From positions 3,410,001-3,474,000 of the forward strand of contig OZ252146.1 of NCBI GenBank assembly GCA_965248735.1: DNA of 64,000 bases. The letters run 5' to 3'. A program made the position numbers and the translations under genes. Below are positions 33,255-42,377 of this stretch, in pieces. This stretch comes from Aldehydirespirator sp965248735 (GTDB taxonomy: Bacteria > Actinomycetota > Acidimicrobiia > Acidimicrobiales > Aldehydirespiratoraceae). The first letter of the stretch is position 1. Each line of letters begins with the position of its first letter. Below the pieces are notes generated by a model that saw only the letters and a program-made list of their open reading frames with translations, did not search any database and was not told the DNA's origin.

Positions 33255-35621
33255 GTGATCACCGAGTCTCTAGCCGGCAAGCGCATCGCCGTCACCGGCG
33301 CGACCGGGTTCCTGGGAACCGCGCTCACCGAGCGTCTGCTGCGTTGCGTGCCCGACTGCGAGCTGGTGCTGCTGGTGCGCCCGGGCCGGCGGGGCGCGGC
33401 GGCGCGGGTGCAGCGCGACGTGCTGCGCTACAACGCCTTCGACCGTCTCCGAGAGGAGATGAAGCAGCCGGACGCAGCCGAGACCTACGACGAAATGACG
33501 GCCCGGCGGGTCCGAGCCCTCGCCGGGGACGTGAGCACCGACGGGCTCGGACTCGACGACGAGGGCCGAGCCCTGCTGGCCAGCTGCGACATCGTGATCC
33601 ACTCGGCGGCCACCGTGAACTTCGATTCGGCCCTCGACGACGCCGTGGAGGTCAATCTGCTCGGACCGGCCCGGGTGGCCGGGGTGCTGAACGAGGCCGG
33701 CTCTGAAGCACACATGATCGCGGTGTCCACCTGCTACGTGGCCGGCAGCCGGCGGGGCGCCGCGCCCGAGCAGCTGGTGGAGGACTCGCCGTTCTTCACC
33801 GACGTCAGCTGGCGCGACGAGGTCGCCAGCGCCCGCCGGGCCCGCCGCGACGCCGAGCAGGCCAGCCGCAGCCCCGACCGCCTGGCCGCGCTGTCGGTCC
33901 AGTCCCGCCGGGAGCTGGGCGCGGCAGGCATACCCGCGCTGTCCGAGAAGGTGGAGAGCCTGCGCCGCCGCTGGGTGAACGACCAGATGACCCAGGCGGG
34001 CCGGGCCAGGGCGTCCAGCCTCGGCTTCCCCGACGCCTACGCCTTCACCAAGGCCCTGGGCGAGCGGGCTCTGGCCGAGACCCGAGGCGACATCGCGGTG
34101 AGCATCGTGAGGCCCTCGATCATCGAGTCCGCGCTGGCCGAGCCCTATCCAGGATGGATCCGCGGCTTCCGGATGGCCGAACCGGTGATCGCGGCCTACG
34201 CCCGGGGTCTGCTCAAGGAGTTCCCGGGCGTGCCCGAGGGCATCGTCGACGTGATCCCGGTGGATCTGGTGGTGGCCACCATCCTGGCGGTGGCGGCGCG
34301 GGGCCCGGTCGATCCCAGCCCCGACGTCACCCAGATCGCCAGCGGCTCCCTCAACCCACTCAAGTACGGCACGCTGTTCGACCTGGTTAGCGGCTGGTTC
34401 ACCGAGCACCCCGTGTACGACGAGCACAACCAGCCGATCCCCGTGCCCCGCTGGTCCTTCCCCGGCCGCGGCAGGGTGGCCCGGCAGCTCCAGCGGGCTC
34501 AGCGCTCGCTGGAGACGGCCGACCGGGTGCTGTCCGCGCTACCGCTGAGGGGACGCCACGCCGTCATGAGCGCGAGCCTCGAAGAGCGCCGCCTTCAGCT
34601 CGAGCGGGCCAGCGACTACGTCAAGCTCTACGGCGCCTACGCGGAGTGCGAGGCCATCTATCAGCTCGACCGCCTCATGGCGCTTTGGGACTCGCTCGAC
34701 GACGCCGACCGCGCCGCCTTCTGCTTCGACCCCCGCAGCTTGGACTGGACCTACTACGTGCAGCAGGTGCATCTGCCGTCGATGGTGCAGCAGGCCCGCT
34801 TGAAGATGGCGCCCGGGGCCGGGGGAGGCCGCACCGAGTCCCGCTCGGCCCGGCTGCGCCGCCAGGTGCTGGCATCGGAGCGCCACCTAGCCGTGTTCGA
34901 CCTGGAGAACACGCTCATCGCGTCGAACGTGGTGGCCAGCTACGCGTGGTTGGCCACCCGGGACCTCCACGACCTCGCCCGGGTGCGCTTCGTGACCCGC
35001 ACGCTGGCGGAGGCACCGAGGCTGCTGGCGCTGGACCGCCGCGACCGCAGCGACTTCCTGCGTTACTTCTACCGCCGCTTCGACGGCGCTCCTGTAGACC
35101 GCATCGACGCCGACTGCGCGGAGATGCTCAGCGACCTGATCATCACCAAGTCGTTCCCCCAGGGGATCCGACGCGTCCGCCAGCACCGGCAGGCCGGGCA
35201 CACGACCCTGCTCATCACGGGAGCACTGGACTTCGTGGTGGCGCCCCTGCGACCCCTGTTCGACCACATCGTCGCGGCCGAGATGGGCTCCGCCGACGGC
35301 GTCTACGACGGCCGCCTCACCGCCGTCCCCCCGACCGGTGAAGCCCGCTACCAGACGCTGGCCGACTTCACCGACCTCCACGGCCTCGACCTGCGGGAGT
35401 CGGTGGCCTACGCCGACAGCACATCGGATCTGCCCATGCTGGAGGCGGTCGGCTTCCCGGTGGCGGTAAACCCCGAGACCAAGCTGGCCGCGCTGGCCCG
35501 GCGGCGGGGCTGGCTGATCGAGCACTGGTCCACCAGCGCAGGCGCGCCCGCCAAGCTGCTGCCGATGGCGCCCCGAAACCGCTGGGGCGCACGGCGGGCG
35601 GAGCTCAGGAGATCGGCCTGA
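33255..35621 (+). CDS. Fatty-acyl reductase-like SDR fused to a HAD-IB phosphatase-like domain
   Basis: A 788-residue two-domain protein. Residues 1-370 are an extended SDR of the FAR/male-sterility group with TGATGFLGTALTERLL for NAD(P)H binding and YAFTKALGE as the catalytic Tyr-Lys pair. Residues about 545-770 are a HAD domain with VFDLENTLIAS, LITGALDF and ADSTSDLPML. The second acidic residue of HAD motif I is E, not D (DLE), which may reduce phosphatase activity. Such fusions occur in actinobacteria and are linked to acyl-CoA reduction and lipid handling. Its stop overlaps the next ATG. Confidence 0.88.
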   Translation: MITESLAGKRIAVTGATGFLGTALTERLLRCVPDCELVLLVRPGRRGAAARVQRDVLRYNAFDRLREEMKQPDAAETYDEMTARRVRALAGDVSTDGLGLDDEGRALLASCDIVIHSAATVNFDSALDDAVEVNLLGPARVAGVLNEAGSEAHMIAVSTCYVAGSRRGAAPEQLVEDSPFFTDVSWRDEVASARRARRDAEQASRSPDRLAALSVQSRRELGAAGIPALSEKVESLRRRWVNDQMTQAGRARASSLGFPDAYAFTKALGERALAETRGDIAVSIVRPSIIESALAEPYPGWIRGFRMAEPVIAAYARGLLKEFPGVPEGIVDVIPVDLVVATILAVAARGPVDPSPDVTQIASGSLNPLKYGTLFDLVSGWFTEHPVYDEHNQPIPVPRWSFPGRGRVARQLQRAQRSLETADRVLSALPLRGRHAVMSASLEERRLQLERASDYVKLYGAYAECEAIYQLDRLMALWDSLDDADRAAFCFDPRSLDWTYYVQQVHLPSMVQQARLKMAPGAGGGRTESRSARLRRQVLASERHLAVFDLENTLIASNVVASYAWLATRDLHDLARVRFVTRTLAEAPRLLALDRRDRSDFLRYFYRRFDGAPVDRIDADCAEMLSDLIITKSFPQGIRRVRQHRQAGHTTLLITGALDFVVAPLRPLFDHIVAAEMGSADGVYDGRLTAVPPTGEARYQTLADFTDLHGLDLRESVAYADSTSDLPMLEAVGFPVAVNPETKLAALARRRGWLIEHWSTSAGAPAKLLPMAPRNRWGARRAELRRSA

Positions 35622-37234
35622 TGGCCGCCGAGCACCACAAGACGCCTCGCCCGGGACTGGTCCTGGAAGTCGACCGGTCCACCCCGCCGGTCCTGTTCCA
35701 CCACGGCGAGGGCTTCCGCTTGGAGAGGCTGCCTGCGGGTCGCAGCCGTGTGATCTATCCGGCCGAGCCCGTCGCGGGCCTCGCCGACCCGGAGGCGGCC
35801 ATCCGCGACGCCCTGCTGAACCCGCTCGACTCCGACCCGCTGCCGGCGCGGCTGCGGCCGGGCATGAAGCTGACGATCGCCTTCGACGACGTGTCGCTGC
35901 CGCTGCCGCCGATGCGCCGGCCCGACATCCGCCAGCGGGTGATCGAGCAGGTGTTGGACATGGCGGCCGCCGCGGGGGTGGACGACGTGCACCTGATCGC
36001 GGCGCTGGCCCTGCACCGCCGCATGACCGACGACGAGCTGCGCCACGCCCTGGGCGAGCGGGTGTTCGACGCTTTCGCCCCCCAGGGGGCGCTGTACAAC
36101 CACGACGCCGAGGATCCCGACGGCATGGTGGTGCTGGGCCGCACCGACCACGACGAGCTGGTCACCATGAACCGGCGGGCCGCTGAGAGCGACCTGCTGG
36201 TGTACGTGAACATCAACCTGGTGGCCATGGACGGCGGCTGGAAGTCCACCGCCACCGGACTCGCGGACTATCGGGCCCTGCGCCACCACCACAACGTCGA
36301 AACCATGCAGCAGTCGCGCTCGTTCATGGACCGGCCCCGCTCGGAGCTGCACCGCTCCAACTGGCGCCAGGGAGAGGTGATCGAGGCCAGCGGGCCCCCG
36401 ATCTTCCAGATCGAGACCACTGTCAACAACAACACGTTCGGACGGGACGGACCCCTGGCCGTGCTGCAGAAGCGCGAGTGGGAGTGGACGGCGAAAGACC
36501 GGGCCTCGTTCATGGCCATGCAGACCGGGCTCAAGACGATGCCGGTGGCCGGCCGCCGCGGCATCTTCAACCGGTGGCTGGCACCCTATGAGTTGACGTC
36601 GGTGCAGGCCGGGGCGGTGGAGGCGGTCCACGAGCGCACCACCGCCAATGTCCTGGCCCAGCACCTGGTGCCGGTGCAGGGCCAGACCGACGTGCTCACC
36701 ATGGGGCTTCCCTACATCTGCCCCTACAACGTGAACTCGGTGATGAACCCGATCCTGGTGATGTGTTTGGGGCTCGGCTACTTCTTCAACCTGTACCGGG
36801 GCAAGCCCCTGGTGCGCGAGGGCGGCGTGGTCATCATGAGCCACCCGACCCGATGGGAGTTCAACCCCGTCCACCATCCGAGCTACATCGACTTCTTCGA
36901 GCAGCTCCTGGCCTCCACCACCGACCCGGCCGAGCTCGAGGCCAAATACGAGGAGCAGTTCGCCACCGACGAGTGGTACGTGCACCTGTACCGCACCGGC
37001 TACGCCTACCACGGGGTGCATCCCTTCTACATGTGGTACTGGGGGGCGCACGCCCTGCAGTGGCTGGGCCGGGTGATCGTGGTGGGCGGCGATCCGAAGG
37101 CCGTGCGCCGGATGGGCTTCCAGCCCGCCTCGACCCTGTCGGACGCCTTGGAGATGGCCAGCGACGTGGTGGGGCCGTCACCCACGATCACCCACGTGCA
37201 CAACCCGCCGATCCTCATGGCCGACGTGGAGTGA
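35621..37234 (+). CDS. LarA-like (DUF2088) protein
   Basis: A 537-residue protein whose N-terminal half matches the LarA/DUF2088 domain: LTIAFDDVSLPLPPM, then IRQRVIEQVLDMAAAAGVDDVHLIAALALHR and DELRHALGE. LarA is a nickel-pincer lactate racemase, but the C-terminal half here differs from LarA, and lar accessory genes are missing, so the reaction is unknown. It overlaps the reductase fusion upstream (TGATG) and precedes an acyltransferase, suggesting a role in a lipid pathway. Confidence 0.75.
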   Translation: MAAEHHKTPRPGLVLEVDRSTPPVLFHHGEGFRLERLPAGRSRVIYPAEPVAGLADPEAAIRDALLNPLDSDPLPARLRPGMKLTIAFDDVSLPLPPMRRPDIRQRVIEQVLDMAAAAGVDDVHLIAALALHRRMTDDELRHALGERVFDAFAPQGALYNHDAEDPDGMVVLGRTDHDELVTMNRRAAESDLLVYVNINLVAMDGGWKSTATGLADYRALRHHHNVETMQQSRSFMDRPRSELHRSNWRQGEVIEASGPPIFQIETTVNNNTFGRDGPLAVLQKREWEWTAKDRASFMAMQTGLKTMPVAGRRGIFNRWLAPYELTSVQAGAVEAVHERTTANVLAQHLVPVQGQTDVLTMGLPYICPYNVNSVMNPILVMCLGLGYFFNLYRGKPLVREGGVVIMSHPTRWEFNPVHHPSYIDFFEQLLASTTDPAELEAKYEEQFATDEWYVHLYRTGYAYHGVHPFYMWYWGAHALQWLGRVIVVGGDPKAVRRMGFQPASTLSDALEMASDVVGPSPTITHVHNPPILMADVE

Positions 37235-37480
37235 CCGGGCCATGCCGCACGACGACAACACCACCACAGCCGACGTGCAGTGACCGGGCCATGCCGCACG
37301 ACGACAACACCACCACAGCCGACGTGCAGTGACCGGGCCATGCCGCGCGACGACACCACCACCACGGACGACGTGCAGTGACCGTGCCGCACGACGCCAA
37401 CACCACCACAGCCGACGTGCAGTGACCGGGCCATGCCGCGCGACGACAACACCACCACAGCCGACGTGCAGTGACCGGGA
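37232..37480. repeat. 49-bp tandem array, five units plus partial
   Basis: TGACCGGGCCATGCCGC recurs at 37232, 37281, 37330, 37379 (variant), 37423 and partly 37472. Spacing is 49 bp, except one unit of 44 bp. The first TGA is the stop of the LarA-like gene; every unit repeats a GACGTGCAGTGA-type end and several add an ATG. Confidence 0.93.
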
Positions 37481-37492
37481 GGGCGTGAGCTG

Positions 37493-38446
37493 ATGGGGAT
37501 CGCGCACGACCTCGGCCTGGTGCGGATGGGGCGCCGCCTGCCGTCGCCGGCCCGAGCCCTGCGGGCCCGCACGTTCCCGCTGCGGGCGCCCAACGTCCCG
37601 CGAGGGGTGAAGCCGCCGGAACAGCCGGGCCGCACCGGCGCCAACTTCGACACTGCCTGGTCTCGCCGCTGGGCCGCCCGCATGTGCCGCGCCGCCATCG
37701 TCGAGGGACCGATGCGGGCCATGGTGCAGGTGCTGGCCTCTCCCAGCCGCCGCGGCGCCGACCGGCTGGCCGATCTGGACGGCCCGCTGATCTTCGCGGC
37801 CAACCACCACAGCCACATCGACACTCCCCTGCTGCTCACGTCGATCCCCGAGCCGTGGCGCCACAAGATCGTGGTGGGCGCGGCGGCCGACTACTTCTTC
37901 GGCACCAGGGTCGCCGGCGCGGCCGCCGCCTTGGTAATCGGGGCCATCCCCATCGAGCGGGCCCGGGTGGGCCGCCGCTCCGCCGACCTCGCCGCGGGGC
38001 TGATCGACGACGGCTGGAGCCTGCTGATCTACCCGGAGGGCGGGCGCAGCCCCGACGGCTGGGGACAGCCGTTCCGGGGCGGGGCCGCCTACCTGTCGCT
38101 GCGCTGCGGAGTGCCAGTGGTGCCGATACACGTCGGCGGCACCAGCAGCATCCTGCGCAAGGGCCGCACGATGCCGAAGCCAGCGGAGGCGACGGTGACT
38201 TTCGGGACCCCGCTCAAGCCCACGGCCGGCGAGAAGGCGCCCCGGTTCGCAGCCCGGATCGAGGCGGCGGTGACAGCGCTGGCCGACGAGGCCAATACCG
38301 ACTGGTACTCGGCCCGGAAGCGGGCCCACGCCAGCACCAGCGGCACCCTCACCGGCCCCGACGTGGGGCTCTGGCGCCGCCAATGGGCCCTGGGCGGCCG
38401 CCGCCGCGCCCCGTCGAGCCGCTCCCGCCGTTGGCCCGACCTGTAG
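37493..38446 (+). CDS. 1-acyl-glycerol-phosphate acyltransferase-like (PlsC domain)
   Basis: A 317-residue acyltransferase. NHHSHID (HX4D) and LLIYPEGGRSPDG (the glycerol-phosphate-binding motif) are both present, followed by GVPVVPIHVGGTSSIL. A GGGAGG about nine bases before ATG 37493 supports the start. The C-terminal 40 residues are Arg-rich. It is the third gene of the reductase, LarA-like, acyltransferase row and probably esterifies the same lipid (inference). A decayed fragment of a relative lies at 42004-42111. Confidence 0.88.
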   Translation: MGIAHDLGLVRMGRRLPSPARALRARTFPLRAPNVPRGVKPPEQPGRTGANFDTAWSRRWAARMCRAAIVEGPMRAMVQVLASPSRRGADRLADLDGPLIFAANHHSHIDTPLLLTSIPEPWRHKIVVGAAADYFFGTRVAGAAAALVIGAIPIERARVGRRSADLAAGLIDDGWSLLIYPEGGRSPDGWGQPFRGGAAYLSLRCGVPVVPIHVGGTSSILRKGRTMPKPAEATVTFGTPLKPTAGEKAPRFAARIEAAVTALADEANTDWYSARKRAHASTSGTLTGPDVGLWRRQWALGGRRRAPSSRSRRWPDL

Positions 38447-38472
38447 CCCTCGAATCCGGGACAATCTGCGGC

Positions 38473-38619
38473 ATGAAGGCGGAACAATTTGCGGCACAAC
38501 ATCTGGACACCCAGCAAGCTGGCGAGCCCTCGCGTCTGATCGTGGTGACCGGGGTCGGACGGGCATTCGAAACCGTCGACGACATCGCCGTCGTACCCAT
38601 CACCCTGCTGGGTCCCTGA
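38473..38619 (+). CDS. Possible small protein, 48 residues
   Basis: The ORF begins MKAEQFAAQHLDTQQAGE and ends AVVPITLLGP. Codon use looks coding-like, but I know no family and see no ribosome-binding site. It could instead be the tail of a lost gene. The following 38620-38826 shows nothing recognisable. Confidence 0.3.
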   Translation: MKAEQFAAQHLDTQQAGEPSRLIVVTGVGRAFETVDDIAVVPITLLGP

Positions 38620-38826
38620 CGCAGCTCCATGTCGCCCGCGCCCAACCCGCTACCCGCGGGCGAGCGGTGCGCGGGGCGCCCGGTGGCCAGCACCTGATCA
38701 CGTGACGGCAGCGGAGTTGGCGGGTATAGCTGCAGAAACGGATTCTCGGGTCTACATGCAACAATTCGCGGCTGTCGGGCGTCGGTGTTTGCAGATGGGA
38801 TGCCACCCGTGCCAGGCCGATCGGTC

Positions 38827-39294
38827 ATGAAGGAGCCTGACCACCAGGCGGACGTGGCCCGGTTGTTCGCAGTCGAGCGCGTGCCGATGGTCCATTTGGC
38901 CACCCTGCTGGTCGGATCGGTGGCCGTGGCTGAGGAAGTGGTGCAGGAGGCGTTCGTTGCGGTGACCAAGCGCTGGGACAAGATCGATCGGCCGGGCGCG
39001 TACCTGAGAACCTCCGTGGTGAACAAGTGCACGTCCGCGCTGCGGCGCCGATCCGTCGAGAACCGCTACCGGGCAACTGTGCCTGAGGAACCCAACTACT
39101 GGATCCCTGAGCAGCTGATCGAACTGCGCAGCGCTCTGTCATGCCTTAGCGACCGCCAGCGAACCGTTGTGGTGTTGCGCTACTTCGCCGACATGCCCGA
39201 TGCCGAGATCGCCGAGACGTTGGGCGTGAGACCGGCGACGGTCCGATCGCTGGCCCATCGAGCCATGGCTGTGCTTCGAAAGGAGTTGGAATGA
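38827..39294 (+). CDS. ECF RNA polymerase sigma factor (SigE-like family)
   Basis: A 155-residue factor with region 2 (AEEVVQEAFVAVTKRW...GAYLRTSVVNKCTSALRRR) and region 4 (LSDRQRTVVVLRYFADMPDAEIAETLGVRPATVRSLAHRAM). ATG 38827 is chosen because region 2 follows at the usual distance; GTG 38785 and ATG 38800 are possible. Its stop overlaps the start of the leucine-rich-repeat membrane gene (ATGA), the position normally held by an anti-sigma factor. Confidence 0.9.
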   Translation: MKEPDHQADVARLFAVERVPMVHLATLLVGSVAVAEEVVQEAFVAVTKRWDKIDRPGAYLRTSVVNKCTSALRRRSVENRYRATVPEEPNYWIPEQLIELRSALSCLSDRQRTVVVLRYFADMPDAEIAETLGVRPATVRSLAHRAMAVLRKELE

Positions 39295-41981
39295 GCTACC
39301 TAGAGGAGCGCCTCCGCAAACAGCTCCCCGAACTGGCGGCCAGGATGGTCGAAATCCACGCCGCCGGCACGGGCCAATCAGTCACCAGCATCTGGCCGCG
39401 GCGACCGAACAAGGCACGCAGACTGATCCAACTCGCCGCCGCGGTCGCGCTGCTGGCAGCCGCTGCCAGTGTCGCGGTGACGCTGCTGTTCGATCAGCCC
39501 CACGACCAGGTGACCACGACTCCTCCGTCATCCACGCTCCCCACCGACACCGTCCCGCCAACGACAACCCTGCCCGAGACGGAATCCGAAGCGACCACCG
39601 AACCTCCAACCCCCACACAGCCCGAGCCCACGCCAACCACCGAACCCCTCACGCCAGCGCGACCCGAACCGCTGGCGGAATCCCCGTGCACCTCGCCGAC
39701 CGTCGTGGATCAAGGTCTGGCGGCCCTGGTCGCGGACTGCGAGTCCCTTTGGGCCTTCTATCGGCTCCAAGACTCCAAATGGCAGTTCGCGCCTGGCCCG
39801 AATAGTGCCTGGAGCTCCAGGAATCCGATAGAAGACTGGCGAGGAGTCACTGTCTCCGATGGGCGCGTCACCGACTTGACTCTCTACCAGATCGACCTGA
39901 CCGGCAGGATCACCGGGGATCCGATGAACAACCTCACCGCCCTCGAACGGCTGCACCTCGTCGGGCCACCGGAGGGCACGCAGTTGAGCGGTGCGATCCC
40001 TGTCTGGCTAGGCGACGCGACCAGCCTCCGGGAACTGCAGCTGAGCCATCACAACCTCTCAGGGCCGATACCACGCGAACTCGGCAAGCTCCACAACCTC
40101 GAACGACTCGCACTCTACGACAACCAGCTCTCAGGCCCCATACCACGCGAACTCGGCAAGCTCCACAACCTCGAACGACTCGCACTCTACGACAACCAGC
40201 TCTCAGGCCCCATACCGCCGGAACTCGCCAACCTCACCAAACTCAAGCACCTAGACCTCAGCAACAACCAGCTCTCAGGTCCTATACCGCCGGAACTCGC
40301 CAACCTCACCAAACTCAAGCACCTAGACCTCAGCAACAACCAGCTGTCCGGGCCGACACCGCCGGAGATCGCCAACCCCGAACTTGGCGATCTCCCCAAC
40401 GGCGCGCAGGTGTACCTCAGCAACAATCAGTTCTTGGAGCCAGCCGAGTCGCCCTGCACCTCCCCGGCAGTCGTGGACCAGTCTCTCGAAGCCCTGGTCG
40501 CAGACTGCGAAGCTCTGTGGGTCTTCACAAGCCAAGACACATGGCAAGAATCCAGGGGCCGCGCGAACCCTCTGCAGGATTGGTACGGAGTCACCGTCAC
40601 CGATGGACGCATCACGAGCCTGGACATCTGTGGTGTCGCTGGGAAGCTGCCGGCCGAGCTCGGCAACCTCACCAATCTCGAGCATCTGGACCTGAGCAGC
40701 GAATACCTGTGTTTCGGTTACCTGTCGGGCTCAATCCCCCCGGAACTAGGCCGTCTGACGAACCTCACCCGACTCGACCTCAGCTGGAACGACCTGTCGG
40801 GACCGATACCGGCTGAGCTCGGCAACCTCACCAACCTCGAGCACCTGGACCTCTCCGACAACCAGCTCACGGGGCCGATACCCGCCGAACTCGGCAACCT
40901 CACCAACGTCCGCGAGATACACCTGACCTACAACGATCTGTTGGGCTCAATCCCCCCGGAACTAGGCCGCCTGACGAACCTCACCCGACTCGATGTCGCC
41001 TGCAACGACCTGTCGCTCCCGATCCTGGCCGAGTTGACCGACTTCACCAACCTCCAAGTCCTGGACCTCAGCTACAACGACCTGTCAGGACCGATGCCCG
41101 CTGAACTGGCCAGCTTCACCAACCTCGAGCACCTGGACCTTGGCCACAACGACCTGTCGGGACCGATACCGCCTGAACTGTTTCTCACCCTCACCAACCT
41201 CAAGAGTCTCTCACTTGCCGGCAACGACCTATCGGTCTCGATGCTGGCCGAACTGGCTGACTTCACCAACCTCGAGTACCTCGACCTCAGCAACAACGAC
41301 CTGTCAGGTCCCATTCCCAACGAGCTGCTCAACCTCACCAACCTCGACATACTGGACCTCAGCAACAACGAGCTGTCGGGACCGATGCTGGCCGAGCTTG
41401 TCAACTTCACCAACCTCACGGGCCTGGAGCTCAGCAACAACAACCTTTCGGGGCCCATACCCCTGGAACTGCTCAACCTCACCAACCTCGTGAGGCTCTC
41501 ACTCGCCGACAACGACCTGTCGGGACCGATACCGGCTGAACTAGCCAACCTGGCGGGCCTGGCACAGCTGGACCTCAGCAACAACAACCTGTCAGGTCCC
41601 ATTCCCAACGAACTGCTCAACCTAACCAACCTCTGGAGCCTGGACCTAAGCGACAACCAGCTGTCGGGACCGATACCGGCTGAACTGGCAAACCTCACGC
41701 GCCTCTGGTACCTGATTCTCAGCGGCAACCAGCTGTCGGGACCGATACCGGCTGAACTGGCGAACCTCACGCGCCTCTTCAGACTGGAGCTAAGCGACAA
41801 CGACCTGTCGGGACCGATACCGACTGAATTGGCCAACATCCCACACCTCTTGGTGCTCGCACTCAGAGGCAACGACTTGCTGGGAGCCAGACCAGACGAA
41901 CTCCTCGACATCTGGGAAGTTGAGTCCATGGACGGCACGGGAGTAGTGTTGGCCCGTCTAGACCACTGCCAGAACAGCTAG
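39291..41981 (+). CDS. Single-pass membrane protein with plant-type leucine-rich repeats
   Basis: An 896-residue protein. Residues 1-44 form a basic cytoplasmic segment, 45-67 a single membrane helix, 70-130 a Thr/Pro-rich stalk. Two modules follow, each opening with a cap (CTSPTVVDQGLAALVADC at 133-150 and CTSPAVVDQSLEALVADC near 388) and continuing in 24-residue plant-specific LRRs (LxxLxLSxNxLSGPIPxEL). The second module runs to about 880. Translational coupling to an ECF sigma factor makes the short cytoplasmic segment a candidate anti-sigma domain, with the LRRs as an outside sensor. That role is inference; no known anti-sigma motif (ZAS) is visible. Confidence 0.85.
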   Translation: MSYLEERLRKQLPELAARMVEIHAAGTGQSVTSIWPRRPNKARRLIQLAAAVALLAAAASVAVTLLFDQPHDQVTTTPPSSTLPTDTVPPTTTLPETESEATTEPPTPTQPEPTPTTEPLTPARPEPLAESPCTSPTVVDQGLAALVADCESLWAFYRLQDSKWQFAPGPNSAWSSRNPIEDWRGVTVSDGRVTDLTLYQIDLTGRITGDPMNNLTALERLHLVGPPEGTQLSGAIPVWLGDATSLRELQLSHHNLSGPIPRELGKLHNLERLALYDNQLSGPIPRELGKLHNLERLALYDNQLSGPIPPELANLTKLKHLDLSNNQLSGPIPPELANLTKLKHLDLSNNQLSGPTPPEIANPELGDLPNGAQVYLSNNQFLEPAESPCTSPAVVDQSLEALVADCEALWVFTSQDTWQESRGRANPLQDWYGVTVTDGRITSLDICGVAGKLPAELGNLTNLEHLDLSSEYLCFGYLSGSIPPELGRLTNLTRLDLSWNDLSGPIPAELGNLTNLEHLDLSDNQLTGPIPAELGNLTNVREIHLTYNDLLGSIPPELGRLTNLTRLDVACNDLSLPILAELTDFTNLQVLDLSYNDLSGPMPAELASFTNLEHLDLGHNDLSGPIPPELFLTLTNLKSLSLAGNDLSVSMLAELADFTNLEYLDLSNNDLSGPIPNELLNLTNLDILDLSNNELSGPMLAELVNFTNLTGLELSNNNLSGPIPLELLNLTNLVRLSLADNDLSGPIPAELANLAGLAQLDLSNNNLSGPIPNELLNLTNLWSLDLSDNQLSGPIPAELANLTRLWYLILSGNQLSGPIPAELANLTRLFRLELSDNDLSGPIPTELANIPHLLVLALRGNDLLGARPDELLDIWEVESMDGTGVVLARLDHCQNS
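40071..40358. repeat. Recent 72-bp duplications inside the LRR gene
   Basis: Two 72-bp units (40071-40142 and 40143-40214) are identical base for base, and the next two (40215-40286, 40287-40358) differ only at their ends. Each encodes exactly one 24-residue LRR, showing that the repeat number is still changing. Confidence 0.93.
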
Positions 41982-42003
41982 AGCAACGCGACACGAGCCG
42001 AGA

Positions 42004-42111
42004 TTTGGTATCCCGGTCGCGCCGATTCATTTCGGCGGCACCGGCAGCATTCCCCGCACAAGCCGGGGGCTGCCTCGACCGGCAGAAGCGACGGTGGTCT
42101 ACGCAGTTTGA
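42004..42111 (+). pseudogene. Fragment of a PlsC-type acyltransferase
   Basis: The frame reads GIPVAPIHFGGTGSIPR then GLPRPAEATVVYAV and stops, closely matching GVPVVPIHVGGTSSILR and MPKPAEATVTFGT in the acyltransferase at 37493-38446. Only about 35 codons remain, with no catalytic motifs. It overlaps the end of the minus-strand gene at 42099. Confidence 0.7.
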
Positions 42112-42377
42112 GCGGGCTGGTGTTGCGCGCCGTACGGCTCGACTCGGACCACGCGCAGGCCCGGTACGGACTCGATGGCAGCGCGTGCCGAGGCGACCGC
42201 CTCCTTGAGGGTGGGGGCAGCCCGTCCGAAGTCAAGGTAGTCGCCGTCCGGATCGGTGCCCACCAGAGCGTCGTCGCAGCCGGCCTCGAACAGGGCGTCG
42301 AAGACCGCCTCGTCCATCACGCTGACACCGGCAGTGCGAACCGTGAAGTCGTGCACTGGCAACGAACTGCCCGTCAT
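42099..42377 (-). CDS. Small protein, putative antitoxin of a two-gene module
   Basis: A 92-residue acidic protein with DALFEAGCDDALVGTDPDG, DYLDFGRAAPTLKEAVASA and a VRVVRVEP end. I associate this with a small actinobacterial family often paired with a HicA-like partner and suspected to be a toxin-antitoxin module; this is recall, not proof. ATG 42377 has AAGGAGG six bases upstream and overlaps the stop of the preceding small gene, so the pair is coupled. Confidence 0.6.
   Translation of the reverse strand: MTGSSLPVHDFTVRTAGVSVMDEAVFDALFEAGCDDALVGTDPDGDYLDFGRAAPTLKEAVASARAAIESVPGLRVVRVEPYGAQHQPAQTA

Noticed and set aside
38785..38826. Fourteen-codon N-terminal extension of the sigma factor
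   Set aside because: No ribosome-binding site and no match to the family start; ATG 38827 is preferred.
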